64,000 bases of DNA, taken from positions 16,583,283 through 16,647,282 of the forward strand of contig NC_080542.1 in the NCBI RefSeq assembly GCF_028640845.1, in the 5' to 3' direction. This stretch comes from Ahaetulla prasina. Taxonomy: Eukaryota; Chordata; Lepidosauria; Squamata; Colubridae. Under the pieces are notes generated by a model. The model was not told where the DNA came from. It did not search any database and worked only from the letters and a program-made list of their open reading frames with translations. The position numbers and the translations under genes are program-made. Positions within the stretch are counted from its first letter, which is position 1, and every line of letters starts with the position of its first letter. This document shows positions 33,401 to 45,900 of the stretch, piece by piece.

Positions 33401-33915
33401 ACTCCAAAGGCGCACGGAACACTGTTAATATTTACTTAATATTTACTTATAGCTAAAGGAATAGCAAAGTTACATTACAACACTGTGAGTAATACCTATG
33501 CCGCTGACAAGGACCCAGGCCTGAGGTGGATGTTCAGCATCTCTGATGGCTTTCGCCAAGGATTTTGTGGTCTCTACTCGGCTGGAAATGACCTCCTGAC
33601 GGAAGGCATCATTCCACCTGCAGAAGGGCCCGCCCCCCCCACAAAGACATCAGTCTTTCAAAGATAAGTTTTATCCTTCCACTAACATTGCCTATTTTCA
33701 CAGCTTTAAAATCTGCTGATTGTTCCACCCAGGAGAAAAAACAAAAAAACATTTCTAGCAAAACCCGTCTGAGCGCCTTGCACGGCCTCTAAGAACTCTG
33801 CTTCTTCTAGAAATCAAGAGCTTGTTCTGTGTAGAATTTCAGGAAGGAAGGAAGGAAGGAAGAAAGGAAGGAAGGAAGGAAGGAAGGAAGGAAGGAAGGA
33901 AGAAAGAAAGGAAAA

Positions 33916-33963
<48 letters not shown>

Positions 33964-36900
33964 GAAAGGAAGGAAGGAGGGAAGGAGGGAAGGAAGGAAG
34001 GAAGGAAGGAAGGAAGGAAGGAAGGAAGGAAGGAAGGAAGGAAGGAAGAAAAATAGGGAGGGAGGGAGGGAGAGAGGGAAGGAAGGAAGGGAGGGAGGGA
34101 GAGAGGAAAGGAAGGAAGGGAGGGAGGGAGGGAGGGAGGCAGGCAAGCAGGCCTTTGCTTTCCCTACAGGTAAATAACAATCCATCAAGATGGACAGAGG
34201 TACCTTAACTAATGACAGAGAACTTTAATCCTATTACGAATCCTTCTAACAGGTCATAAGGGCTAAATAGGCGATGACGTTCAGCTTGTGAGCCAAGAAT
34301 CTTCCTTAAAAAGGGGAATAGGTGAAAAGGTCAGTGTATCTTATAGACCGAATACTGCCGAAGCCACGCCCACCTGCCGGCTGGTTTTGTGTTTTTTTTT
34401 GGCCTCCGCATGCCCCATTTTTGGGCCTTTTTAAAGATTTTTTTGGCCCGTTTTCGGGGCTTTCTTCAGCTTGTTTTTGAGCCTTTTTTTTTTGGCCAAT
34501 TTTTTCAGAAAAAAAAACAGCCTGAAAAAAGCCTCAAAAACAGGCTGAAAAAAGCCTAGAAAACAGGCTGAAAAAAAAAACCTGAAAATGGGCCAAAAAA
34601 AGCCTCAGAAATGGGCTGAAAAAAGCCTCAAAAACAGGCCAAAAAAAGTCTAGAAAACAGGCTTAAAAAGTCTCAAAAATGGGCCAAAAAAGCCTTGAAA
34701 ATGGACAGAAAAAAGGCTCAAAAATGGGCCAAAAAAATCTCAAAAATGGGCAAAAAAAGCCTCGAAAACAGGCTAAAAAAAGTCTCAAAAATGGGCCAAA
34801 AAAAAAAGCCCAAAAAGCCTTAAAAATGGGTTGAAAAAAACCTCGAAAACAGGCTGAAAAAAGCCTAAAAAACTGACCCAAAAAGGCCTAGAAAATGGGT
34901 CAAAAAAGTATAGAAAAGGCCTGAAAAAAGGCCCAAAAATGGGGCATGCGGAGGCCAAAATTTTTGTTGTTGTTGTTGATTTCTTCTTCTAAATTTAGAT
35001 GCGTCTTATAGTCCAAAAAATATGGTATACAGGATCCATTTTATTTTTTTCCCCCTTTTCAACGAAATATTGGAAAGAAATTATGAAATGGGACTTTGGG
35101 TCTTGGGTGTATTTCTGTAAGCAGAGAAGCAGAAGAGATCAAGGCCAGGTCTGGTGGGGTGGGAGAAACTGGCAATTGAAAAACAAATTTGAAAATAGCC
35201 ACCTTAGGTCAGGATCTGCAGATTAAAACAAAAAATAATAATCTTCCCACAAATGCGTCTAAGTACAGAGATCTCCAAACATGGCAACTTTAAGATCTGT
35301 GAACTTCAACTCCCAGAATTCCCCAGTCAGCATGGTCGGTTGAGAGATACTGGGAGCTGGAAGTCCAAGGGTCTTAGATTTGCCAAAGCTGGACAGCCCT
35401 TTTCTAGCGGTATCCCTAAGGGAGACTGCAGCTGGACAACAGTTTAGAATATTGTTGACTGCTCCATTTTACCAACTTCCCTTTTCTCCTGGTCCTGTGG
35501 CCCGAAGAGACAACAGGCAGTCCACCTTGTGCATCCAAATGCAAATACAACAAGAGAGGAAAGCAGAAATGAGCAGACACAATGCATGGCAAAGAATATA
35601 GACGCTTCCTAAAACCACAGCTGGTAATGGAATTGGAAGGAATTCTAGCAGCCAGGCTCCGCAGTTTCCTGACTATGTTTTTAAGTTCTTCTCCGTGATC
35701 CAATCATCCATATCGAATTAACATCTTCAAGAAACCTTCCAGACACAAACCTGCCTACGCCCTACCAAGAGGGTGCACATCCTGAAGCCTCAGGGCTTCA
35801 CGTAGCACCTGAAACCTTGACTGTAGCCATGCAAAGCATGTGGTCACTCAATTTTAACAATTAAGTTGAAAGAAGGGGACATTATTAAAGATATGAAAGA
35901 GAATCAGGGTAAACGTTCTTAACTTCTTAATCAAATCAAATCAAAACTTCTTTTCTGAGCTCAGGAATCCCCAACTCCCTATTCTCTCATTCCGAGTGGA
36001 GAGTTCTGGAAACCTATGGTGGCTCCAGTTCTAGACAGATAGAATATAGAATATATATAATAAAATTAGAATAGGATAACGGTAAGGTTCCCCTCGACAT
36101 ATGTGCTAGTCGTTCCCAACTCTAGGGGGCGTTTCAAAGCCAAAGAGCCAGCGCTGTCCGAAGACGTGTCCGTGGTCATGTGGCCAGCATGACTCAACAT
36201 TAAAGGTGCACAGAACGCTGTTACCTTCCCACCAAAGGTGGTCCCTATTTTTCTACTTGCATTTTCTACTTGCTTTCAAACTGCTAGGTTGGCAGAAGCT
36301 GGGACAAGTAATAGGAGCTCACCCTGTTACACAGCAGCATTAGGGATTCGAACCGCTGAACTGCTGACCTTTTGGTTGACAAGCTCAGCGTCTTAGCCAC
36401 TGAGCCACCGCATCCCCTTTAGAAAAGGATAGGGATAGGATGGGTTGGGGTATGGATGGTGTGGGTGGGATGGAATCAAATAGAGTGGCATGTGGGATAG
36501 GTGATGATAGAGATGGGATGGGATGGGATGGGATAGAATAGAATAGAATAGAATAGAATAGAATAGAATAGAATAGAATAGAATAGAATAATGGAATGGA
36601 ATGGAATGGAATGGAATGGAATAGAATAGAATAGAATAGAATAGAATAGAATAGAATAGAATAGAATAGAATAGAATAGAATAGAATAGAATAATGGAAT
36701 GGAATGGAATGGAATGGAATGGAATGGAATAGAATAGAATAGAATAGAATAGAATAGAATAGAATAGAATAGAATAGAATAATGGAATGGAATGGAATAG
36801 AATAGAATAGAATAGAATAGAATAGAATAGAATAGAATAGAATAGAATAGAATAGAATAATGGAATGGAATAGAATAGAATAGAATAGAATAGAATAGAA

Positions 36901-39900
36901 TAGAATAGAATAGAATAGAATAGAATAGAATAGAATAGAATAGAATAGAATAATGGAATGGAATGGAATGGAATGGAATGGAATAGAATAGAATAGAATA
37001 GAATAGAATAGAATAGAATAGAATAGAATAGAATAGAATAGAATAGAAGAATGGAATGGAATGGAATGGAATGGAATGGAATAGAATAGAATAGAATAGA
37101 ATAGAATAGAATAGAATAGAATAGAATAGAATAGAATAGAAGAATGGAATGGAATGGAATGGAATGGAATAGAATAGAATAGAATAGAATAGAATAGAAT
37201 AGAATAGAATAGAATAGAATAGAATAGAATAGAATAATTCTGAAGACAAGACTTCTTATATAGGAATAGGAATAGGAATAGGAACAAGAACAGAACAGAA
37301 CAGAACAATTCTGGAGGCAAGACTTCTTGTTGCAAAGGCACTTGTCAATTCTGTTTAACATCGATATTACTAAGCACAACTGAGGAAACAGTCAGTGAAT
37401 GTGAGGAAACCACATTCATGTCCTGCAAATGACCTTGTCCAAAACTATCCAGACTTACCTCTGAAGAGGATTGAGGACGTTTACTCCAGCCAAGTTGACC
37501 ACTCCTTCACAGGAAGGGAGGCCTACACGGGAGAGTTCATTCTAGAAACGAAAACACAAAATCAGGATTTGTCAGGTTGTTGTTGTTTTTTTTTCCTCTT
37601 CAAATACATTTTACTATATCCCCAGAACATGGGACATAGTGGCTCAGTGGCTAAGACGCTGAGTTGTCAATCGAAAGGTCGGCAGTTCAGGGGTTCGAGT
37701 CCCTAGTGCTGCATAACAGGGTGAGCACTCATTACTTGTCCCAGCTTCTGCCAATCTAGCAGTTCGAAAGCAGGTAAAAAATGCAAGTAGAAAAATAGGG
37801 ATCATCTTTTGGTGGGAAGGTAACAGCATTCTATGCGCCTTTGGCATCAAGTCATGCCGGCCACATGATCACAGAGAGGTCTTCGGACAGCGCTGGCTCT
37901 TTGGCTTTGAAACAGAGATGAGCACCGCCCCCTAGAGTCAGGAATGACTAGCACATATGTGCGAGGGGAACCTTTACCTTTTTATATCCCCAGAATTAAC
38001 AAGACGAAAAAGCTGCTGCGTATACAACAGTATTAGCAATACACAGAAACATCAAATCAATTGTTGATGAAGGAATAAGAGAAAATATTATAAATGGAAC
38101 AACTTTCCAAATAATGACAAAAGTCTTCCCTCTTGCTGATTTGCAAAAAAAAATAAAAATAAAAATTCCTAAACTAATTTAAATCTGATAAACAAATGCA
38201 TTTGGACAGACTTCCCAGATAAACCAGACAGGAAACGCAATTTTATGAGCTAATTATACTTTATTATAGGGGACCCAGTGGCTCAGGGGCTAGGACGTTG
38301 AGCTTGTCGATCAAAAGGTCGGCAGTTCAGCGGTTTGAATCCCTAGTGCTGCTGTGTAACGGAGTGAACTCCCGTTATTTGTCCCAGCTTCTGCCAACCT
38401 AGCAGTTTCGAAACCACGTAAAAATGCAAGTAGAAAAAATAGGGAGCACCTTTGGTGGAAAGGTAACAGCGTTCCGTGTGCCATTGACGTTGAGTCATGC
38501 CGGCCACATGACCATGGAGATGTCTTCGGATAGCGCTGGCTCTTTGGCTTTGAAAGGGAGATGAGCACCACCCCCTAGAGTCGGCAACGACTAGCACGTA
38601 TGTACGAGGGGAACCTTTACCTTACTATACTTTATTATAAGGCTGCGTTAACAGAATATTGCAAATGAGCAGCATTGTGACCTAGTGGTGAGAGTTCAAT
38701 TGTGACCTAGTGGTAAGAGTTCAAGGCCAGGTAACGGCAGATAACCCAAGTAAAAATATCTGCTACTAACCTACCAGTTCAGCTCCATTCAGTCACCCGA
38801 CTCTACCCCAGAATTATGGGATTAGAAGATCGTAAAAGGGGAATTTATTAATAGAATCTTGCAAGTCTGAAGGTACAAATCTCCAGCCGACACGTTTAAA
38901 ACTGTTTGTTCCATTAAGATGGGTCTTTCCTAAGTGCCTTTCCTATTTGATTGTTTTCTGAGCAACAGCTCTTCCCATCCCTCCAGGCTGTCCTCACATA
39001 CCATAACACATAGCAACAAACCTTTGCTACAAATAAGATGTAATTTCTCCTTCTAGGGCTATAGAATAATTACTTTAGTTAACTCTCCAGGTTGAAAAGT
39101 ATGGAGCTTTCTACCTTATTCCAAATACTCAGGGCAGAACTAGAAAGAAACTAGACAGAAAACATTACCTGAGAAATCCAAAACATGCAAAAAGAATTTT
39201 TTTGTTATGGTATTAAGATGATTTCAGGTGACAGAAATCGATAAGTCTCACCTTTAAAGGAACTCTCCGCCGGTTGACAAATGTTAATTGATAAAGGCAA
39301 TCAGTAATCTATTTTACGTGTCATCTGCACAGACACCTTGATTTCTGGCTTTCCTTCCTTTCTTCCTGCACCCCAATTTAAATTCTACACCAATCTAGTC
39401 ACTCCACTGCATCAGGTGAAGTGAGCTGCACTTTAGTTCCTGAAAGCTTAAACTTTTTACTAATAATGATTAGATTGAAAAGCTACTCTTTCGACTGCAT
39501 GGGTCGCCAACTTTTCTGGGATGGCAGCCCGTAGCAAGGGGGGGGGAAGGAAAGAGGGGATGGTTTTGTGGGAGGGGCAAGCACATGTGTGCGTGTGTGC
39601 ACACGCACCTGCAATGTTCATGGCGACGCTCGCACAAATGGGGCCACGAGCTCGCGTGACAAGGCTGGTGTGAGTGGGGCTGTGGGCCTCCATTTATTAC
39701 CATAAATTGAGCGCAAAGTTTCTGTTGCTAAGCAAGACAGCTGTTAAGTGACTTTGGCTCCGTTTTATGACCTTTCTTGACATAGTTGTTAAGTGAATCG
39801 CTGCGGTTGCTAAATTAGTAACACAGCTGTTCAGTGAATCTGGCATCCCCACTGGCTTTGGGGGTCGCAAAAGGGCCTCTGGTGGTTCAGCAGACTAAGT

Positions 39901-42900
39901 CTGTCTGTTATTAATACAGCTGCTGCTTGCAATTATTGCAAGTTCAAGTCCCACCAGGCCCAAGGTTGACTCAGCCTTCCATCCTTTATAAGGTAGGTAA
40001 AATGAGGACCCAGATTGTTGGGGGCAATAAAAGTTGACTTTGTATATAATATACAAATGGATGAAGACTATTGCTTAACACAGTGTAAGCCGCCCTGAGT
40101 CTTCGGAGAAGGGCGGGATATAAATTCAAATAAAAAATAAATAAAAAGAAGTAAAAAAAGGGGGATCACATGACCCTGGGACGCTGCAACAGACCATAAT
40201 AGCCGTGATAGCTCAGGCTGTGAGAAGCCTGTTATTAGAACACAGCAGCCTGCAATTACTGCAGGTTCAAGCCCGGCCCGAGGTTGACTCAGCCTTCCAT
40301 CCTTTATAAAGTAGGTAAAATGAGGACCCAGATTGTTGGGGGGGCAATAAGTTGACTTTGTAAAATATACAAAATAGAATGAGACTATTGCCTTATACAC
40401 TGTAAGCTGCCCTGAGTCTTCGGAGAAGGGCGGGATATAAATGTAAATAAATAAAAAATAAATAAATATGATTCAGTTGCCAAACAATTGAATTTTGATC
40501 GCATGATATTTCAACGATCCTAAGTGTGAGAAATGGCCATAAGTTACTTTTAACAGTGCAGTTGTAACTTCGAACCGTCACTTAATGTTGTAAATTGGGG
40601 ACTACCTGTATACATTTCAACCACAAATGGCTCATGCATTCCCTATCATTAACTTTGCTGTCCCTATCAACCGCAAATGAGCATCCGAATGACCCGTTCT
40701 GCATTTTAGCATTCAGTGGGAACCAAGCAAAGAAATGGCAGGCCTCCAGTCCTCCTAACAGAGTGCCCAAGAATATCCCTTGGTACTTTTTATTTTTTAT
40801 TTTGCCAATATTCTGTTGATTCTATACACTTGATCAATTTCTGCCTCCATATCATCTTCATCCCATTCAAACAAGTTTATTAAAGCTCGAAGAATCTTTT
40901 CTCTGGGATCTTCTCGGGAACTGCTCTAAATCTCAAAATTTATTTTCATTATTCATTCCAGTAATGCTTCTCCATAGCCTTGTTCATCATTTTTGTTTTA
41001 CTTTCTAAAATTTCCACTTTGGCTTTAATTCATCTAACTTCTCCCTTAAGCTGTTCCTATAGATTCTTCAGGTTTTTCTGTAACTTCATCTTCCATCTTC
41101 TCTTCATCTAGACCAGTGGTAGTCAACCTGATCCCTACCACCCACTAGTGGGTGTTCCAGCTTTCATGGTGGGCGGTAGGGGTTTTGTATCCGATACTGA
41201 AACACTTTGCTTTTTTTTTAATTTAATTGACTTTTTTAAAAAAATTTATAGCATTATTTAAAAACATTTTCATTAGGTTTTCATAAAATTCCCCATGACA
41301 ATTTAAATTTCTGAAAATATACTATTTGTATCGCCCATGCGTAAGTTCAGCTCACATTACGTAAGTGAAACTAAATGGCGCTATAGTGCGACCGCAATCA
41401 AAAGAGCCTCGTCATGGAATAGCTCGCACATCTCCCCCCACACCACCCAGCTGTAACAGACAAGCAGAGCTGGTAGCCGGTGCCTCCCCCCCAAACCCAA
41501 TCCATGATGCGCGAGAGTCATGCACAGACGACGATACACGGCGCATTGCTGTAGAACTGGTGGGCGGTTAGAAAATTTTACTACTAACAGAGATACAAAA
41601 GTGGGCAGTAGGTATAAACAAATTGACTACCCCTGATCTAGACTAACCTTTCTTCCATTGTCACTTCAGAAGAATTTACCGTATTTTTTGGAGTGTAAAA
41701 CACACCTTTCCCCCCCTCAAAAACAGGGTGAAAATCTGGGTGCGTCTTATATTCCGAATGTAGCCCCGCTCAGCTTCTCAAACGGAGGTTTCGGAGGCTG
41801 AAAAAAGCATCAGAAACGAAACTTCAGAAAAGAAGCTCCCAAACAGAGCTTCCGAAAAAAAGTCCCAAACGGAACTTCAGAGGCTTTTTTTCTGAAGTTA
41901 TGTTTCGGGGGCTTTCAGAGGCAGAAAAAAGTTTTTTCTGAAATGGAGTTTCAGAGGCAGGGAAAAAAAAGAAGAAAAAAAAGCAAGGCACAGAGCTCAT
42001 GACCAAGGAACCTGTTGCAAAAATTCACCTCTGGAAACAGCTGATTGGGGGTATTCCCAGAGGCCAATCCACCTGCCAATCAGCTTTTTTCTTATGTTCC
42101 TCCCAAAAAACTAAGGTGTGTCTTATACTCCGGTGCATCTTATACTCCAAAAAATACGGTATTAACTGCAACCGTCCAATCTGGAATGCATTTAAACATA
42201 TTCTTCTAAGTTCTAGCTTGTTTTAAGCCCCTGCTCCTTACCCAGGTTAACCGGTTCTTTCCAGGTTGACGAGAAATAAGGGTGACTTCATGGCCTTGGC
42301 TCCTTAGCACCCGGCTTAAGTTTCGGCCAATAAATCCAGTCCCTCCACCTAAGTTATATGCAGAAAGAGATGATGGAATAGTGAATGAGACAGTTAAAAC
42401 AACCACAATCCTTTGAGAAATTATTTATTTGTTAAACTCATATCCTACTTTTTCTCCAGGAGTTTGTTTCCGCTTACTTGGGAACTCTTTCAATTTACGT
42501 TCACGACCCCACTCTATAAAATTGGTTCTGCTGGGAAAAAGGTGCCCATTTAAGTTTCCTTGGCTAATATTGAAAATTTCAATCTGACCTTCCAAACTCC
42601 CCTCCCTCAAATCAGTGTGACTATATTAAATTTATTTATTTTATTTTTATAAATAACTCATACCTCATGCTCATTCCTCCCCAGAGGTGGTATTCTGCTG
42701 GTTCGGGCGAACTGATAGCAGCGATCGTGGCCAGGCCCACCCTCCTGCCCCGGCTCCAAGTTGTGCTATTTAGGCAAGTTTTCCAGGCCGGGTGCATGCG
42801 TGGAAGGCACGCGAGTGAAGAAAGCACATGCGCGGAAGGCCGAGTGCATGCACAGACAGCGCATGCACGCAGGACGAACCAGTGGTAAAAGTAAGTGAAA

Positions 42901-45900
42901 CCCACCCCTGTTCCTCCCCCAATTTTCTCCACAGTTTTTGAGGTAGATTGATTGAGAGAGAGGGACTGGCCCAAAGTCACCCACCTGGCTTTCACACTTA
43001 AAGTGGGATTGAAACTCACTAACTCCTGGTTTCTAGCCAGGTGCCTTCACTACTAGATTTAACAGGCTTAAGTTTAGTTTAACTTTAGTTTTATTAAAGC
43101 TTCTGATCCTCACCCTCAGAGTTCTCAAGGAGATTATCTCTTTCCTAAAATCTGAATATTCCATTCAATAAACACAAACAACTTCCTTTAATTATGGCAA
43201 GTGAGTCCCTTCCTTAAGAACCCAACAAAGCAAACAAAAGTTTGGGTCAACCACACACACACACAAAAAAAGGAAAGGAAATGTTCTATTGGGGAAAAGA
43301 GGTTTCTTTGTTTATTATTTCTTAAATTTCTACAGCCAAACATCTCAAGTCAATGGCTGTGGGCAGCTTACAATTCAAACAAATATGTTACAATTAAATT
43401 ATTTAATTGTAATATATTTTTCTTTTTTTTTTAAAAGAAAAAAAGAAAATTCATTTTAAAACAAAGCGATAAAAAACAATAGAAACATCCAAATAAATAT
43501 ACATAGCATCTGAGATATCTGGCCAATTAGACCTGCAGCCAGGAAATGAGGCCCTTAATACATTCAACACCTTAAGCTCAGGAACATACCATATTTTTCG
43601 GAGTATAAGACATACTTACAACCCTACCCCCAAAAGAGGGTGGAAATGTTGGTGCATCTTAGACACCGAATACAGCCATTTTTGGCCTCCCGAAACCCCG
43701 TCCCGTGTGTCCCGTTTTCGCGAAAAACAGGCCCATTTTTCACAAAAATGGGATGCACAGAGGATTTGGAAGACCTGCAGAGTGCTCCTGGAGGCTGGGG
43801 AGGGCAAAAACACGATGCGTGGGGGGTTTGGGAGGCCAAAAACGGGGCCATTTTTCACAAAAACTGAACACACAGAGGGTTTGGGAGGCCTGCAGAGTGC
43901 TCCTGGGGGCTGGGGAAGGCAACACTTTTTTTTTCTTGTTTACCTTTTCGAACTCTTGATGCGCTTTATACTCCGGCGTGTCTTATAGTCTGAAAAATAC
44001 GTTAACCAGGATTTTAAGGGTCTTATGAAAGACTAACAAGGTTGGGGGCCATTCTAATCTCCAAGGGAGTGTAAGGTCCCAAAATATACTTGAGTCACCA
44101 GAATGCCAAAAAGAGAGACTCAAGACGAAATTTGCAAAAAGAAGATGATTTTATTTATGGCCAAAAACAAAATATTGGGTGAAACTATATCCAAAACGTA
44201 CATAACAATGCATGTGAGGAGATAGCGACACCTTGGGGAAGATATGGCTTCCTTTTATATCCTCAGAGACATCAGCTTAGTACCCAATCCTGGCCTCCTA
44301 GTTTAGGTTTGTGTATTCCTTGTTGCCCTGCAAAGGAATAGAAGCCTCCCAATTAGCGTTATCTCTTCCTTGAACATTCCTTTCTTCTCCCAATTTGCTC
44401 ATTTGACTCCCTGAGCTGCAGGAAACAGATCAAAGGTGTGAGTCAAGGCTGAAGTATAAATTATCTCCTGAATGATGTCTGCAGTTCCAACCGAGATAGG
44501 TACCATGCTCTTAGATGGCAGGAGAAAAACATGATGAAGACTGATATGGGTTCAGATCAAATGGCAGGGATATATGTTTGACAAATACCAGATACATTAC
44601 AGAGGCCTTGTTGGAAGAAATGTCCATCTGGGTTCAGTTCCAAGTGAGGAAAAAGACACTGGAAACATGGACACTGCTTGGAAAGATGGTTTAATGGAGG
44701 ACAGGATCACATGGTTTGAGTTCCTGAACACAAAAGGGATGAGATACTGAGCATGCCTTGGTTTTATGCTTTCTCTGAGCTTTGAACTTCCTGGGGCACA
44801 GGATAAGTATCCTGATTGGTTGTCAGACCCCCAGGGAATGGGGGTCTTAGCCAGCCTTGCTGGCTGATGTAATTTTCTTAGGTGCCATGTGGTGAGTTTC
44901 TGTTGCTAGATGGGTCCTATTGTGTTGCAGATGATGGCCCATTGACAAAGGTGGGGGGAGGCAGGAAGCTGCAGGGAGCTGCTTTGTCCTTAAAACATGT
45001 TTCTCCATTTCTCATCCAGGGAAATATAATATTCTGCCCTTTTTAATAGTTTCATTAATTAATTTTAATTAATTAATTTTAATAGTTTCATTAATATTTC
45101 ATTCTTCTAGGAGAGGAGTGGGTGCTAACTTCCTACAGCCTAATAACAGAATATGTTTGTTACAGGAGATACAAATACAAAGGCATAATATATGTGATAC
45201 AAATACAAAGGCATATTTGTATTACAGGTATAAAGGTACAATACATGTATGTTATACAAATACAAAGGCTATCTATGTATTACAGGAACCTAATGGTTAC
45301 AGAATAACAAGTTTCTACTAATTCTAGTATTTTTTATTATAGCCTTATTACTGTTTCCCTTCAGGAGGATATTCCATAGAGCAGGGATCACTGCAGAAAA
45401 GGCATCTTTTAATCTCCACCAACCAACAACACTCTTTGATCGACATAAATCTAAATAGGGGGTTTCTTCATGGATATTTCTTCCAACACTCTAAAGGAAG
45501 CTTTCCTAAGGAGCTGCTGATCCAGTTCTACAGAGGAATTACTGAGTCTGTCATTTGCACCTCTATAATTGTCTGGTTTGGTTCTGCAACCCAACAAGAA
45601 AGAGACAGACTTCAGAGGATAATTAGAACTGCAGAAAAAACAATTGCTACCAACCTGCCTTCCATTGAGAAGCTGTATACTGCACGAATCAAAAAGAGGG
45701 CTGTGAAAATATTTACAGATCCCTCACATCCTGGACATAAATTGTCAACTCCTACCCTCAAAACAATGCTAGAGCACTGCACACCAGAACAACTAGACAC
45801 AAGAATAGTTTTTTTCCTGAATGCCATCACTCTGCTAAACAAATAATTACCTCAACACTGTCGAACTATTTACTAAATCTGCACTACTAATCTTCTCATC

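Larger units (their letters stand above)
39712..40612. mobile_element. Mariner-like MITE broken by two SINEs
   Basis: MITE pieces at 39712-39871, about 40155-40195 and 40466-40612 read in family order (TTGAGCGCAAAGTTTCTGTT to TAAATTGGGGACTACCTGTA). SINEs occupy the two gaps. Confidence 0.65.

Noticed and set aside
36385..37379. Three overlapping minus-strand ORFs of 257-328 codons (ILFYS repeats)
   Set aside because: A pentamer repeat without stop codons keeps every frame on that strand open. The peptide is the repeat itself; no conserved domain and the region is intronic.
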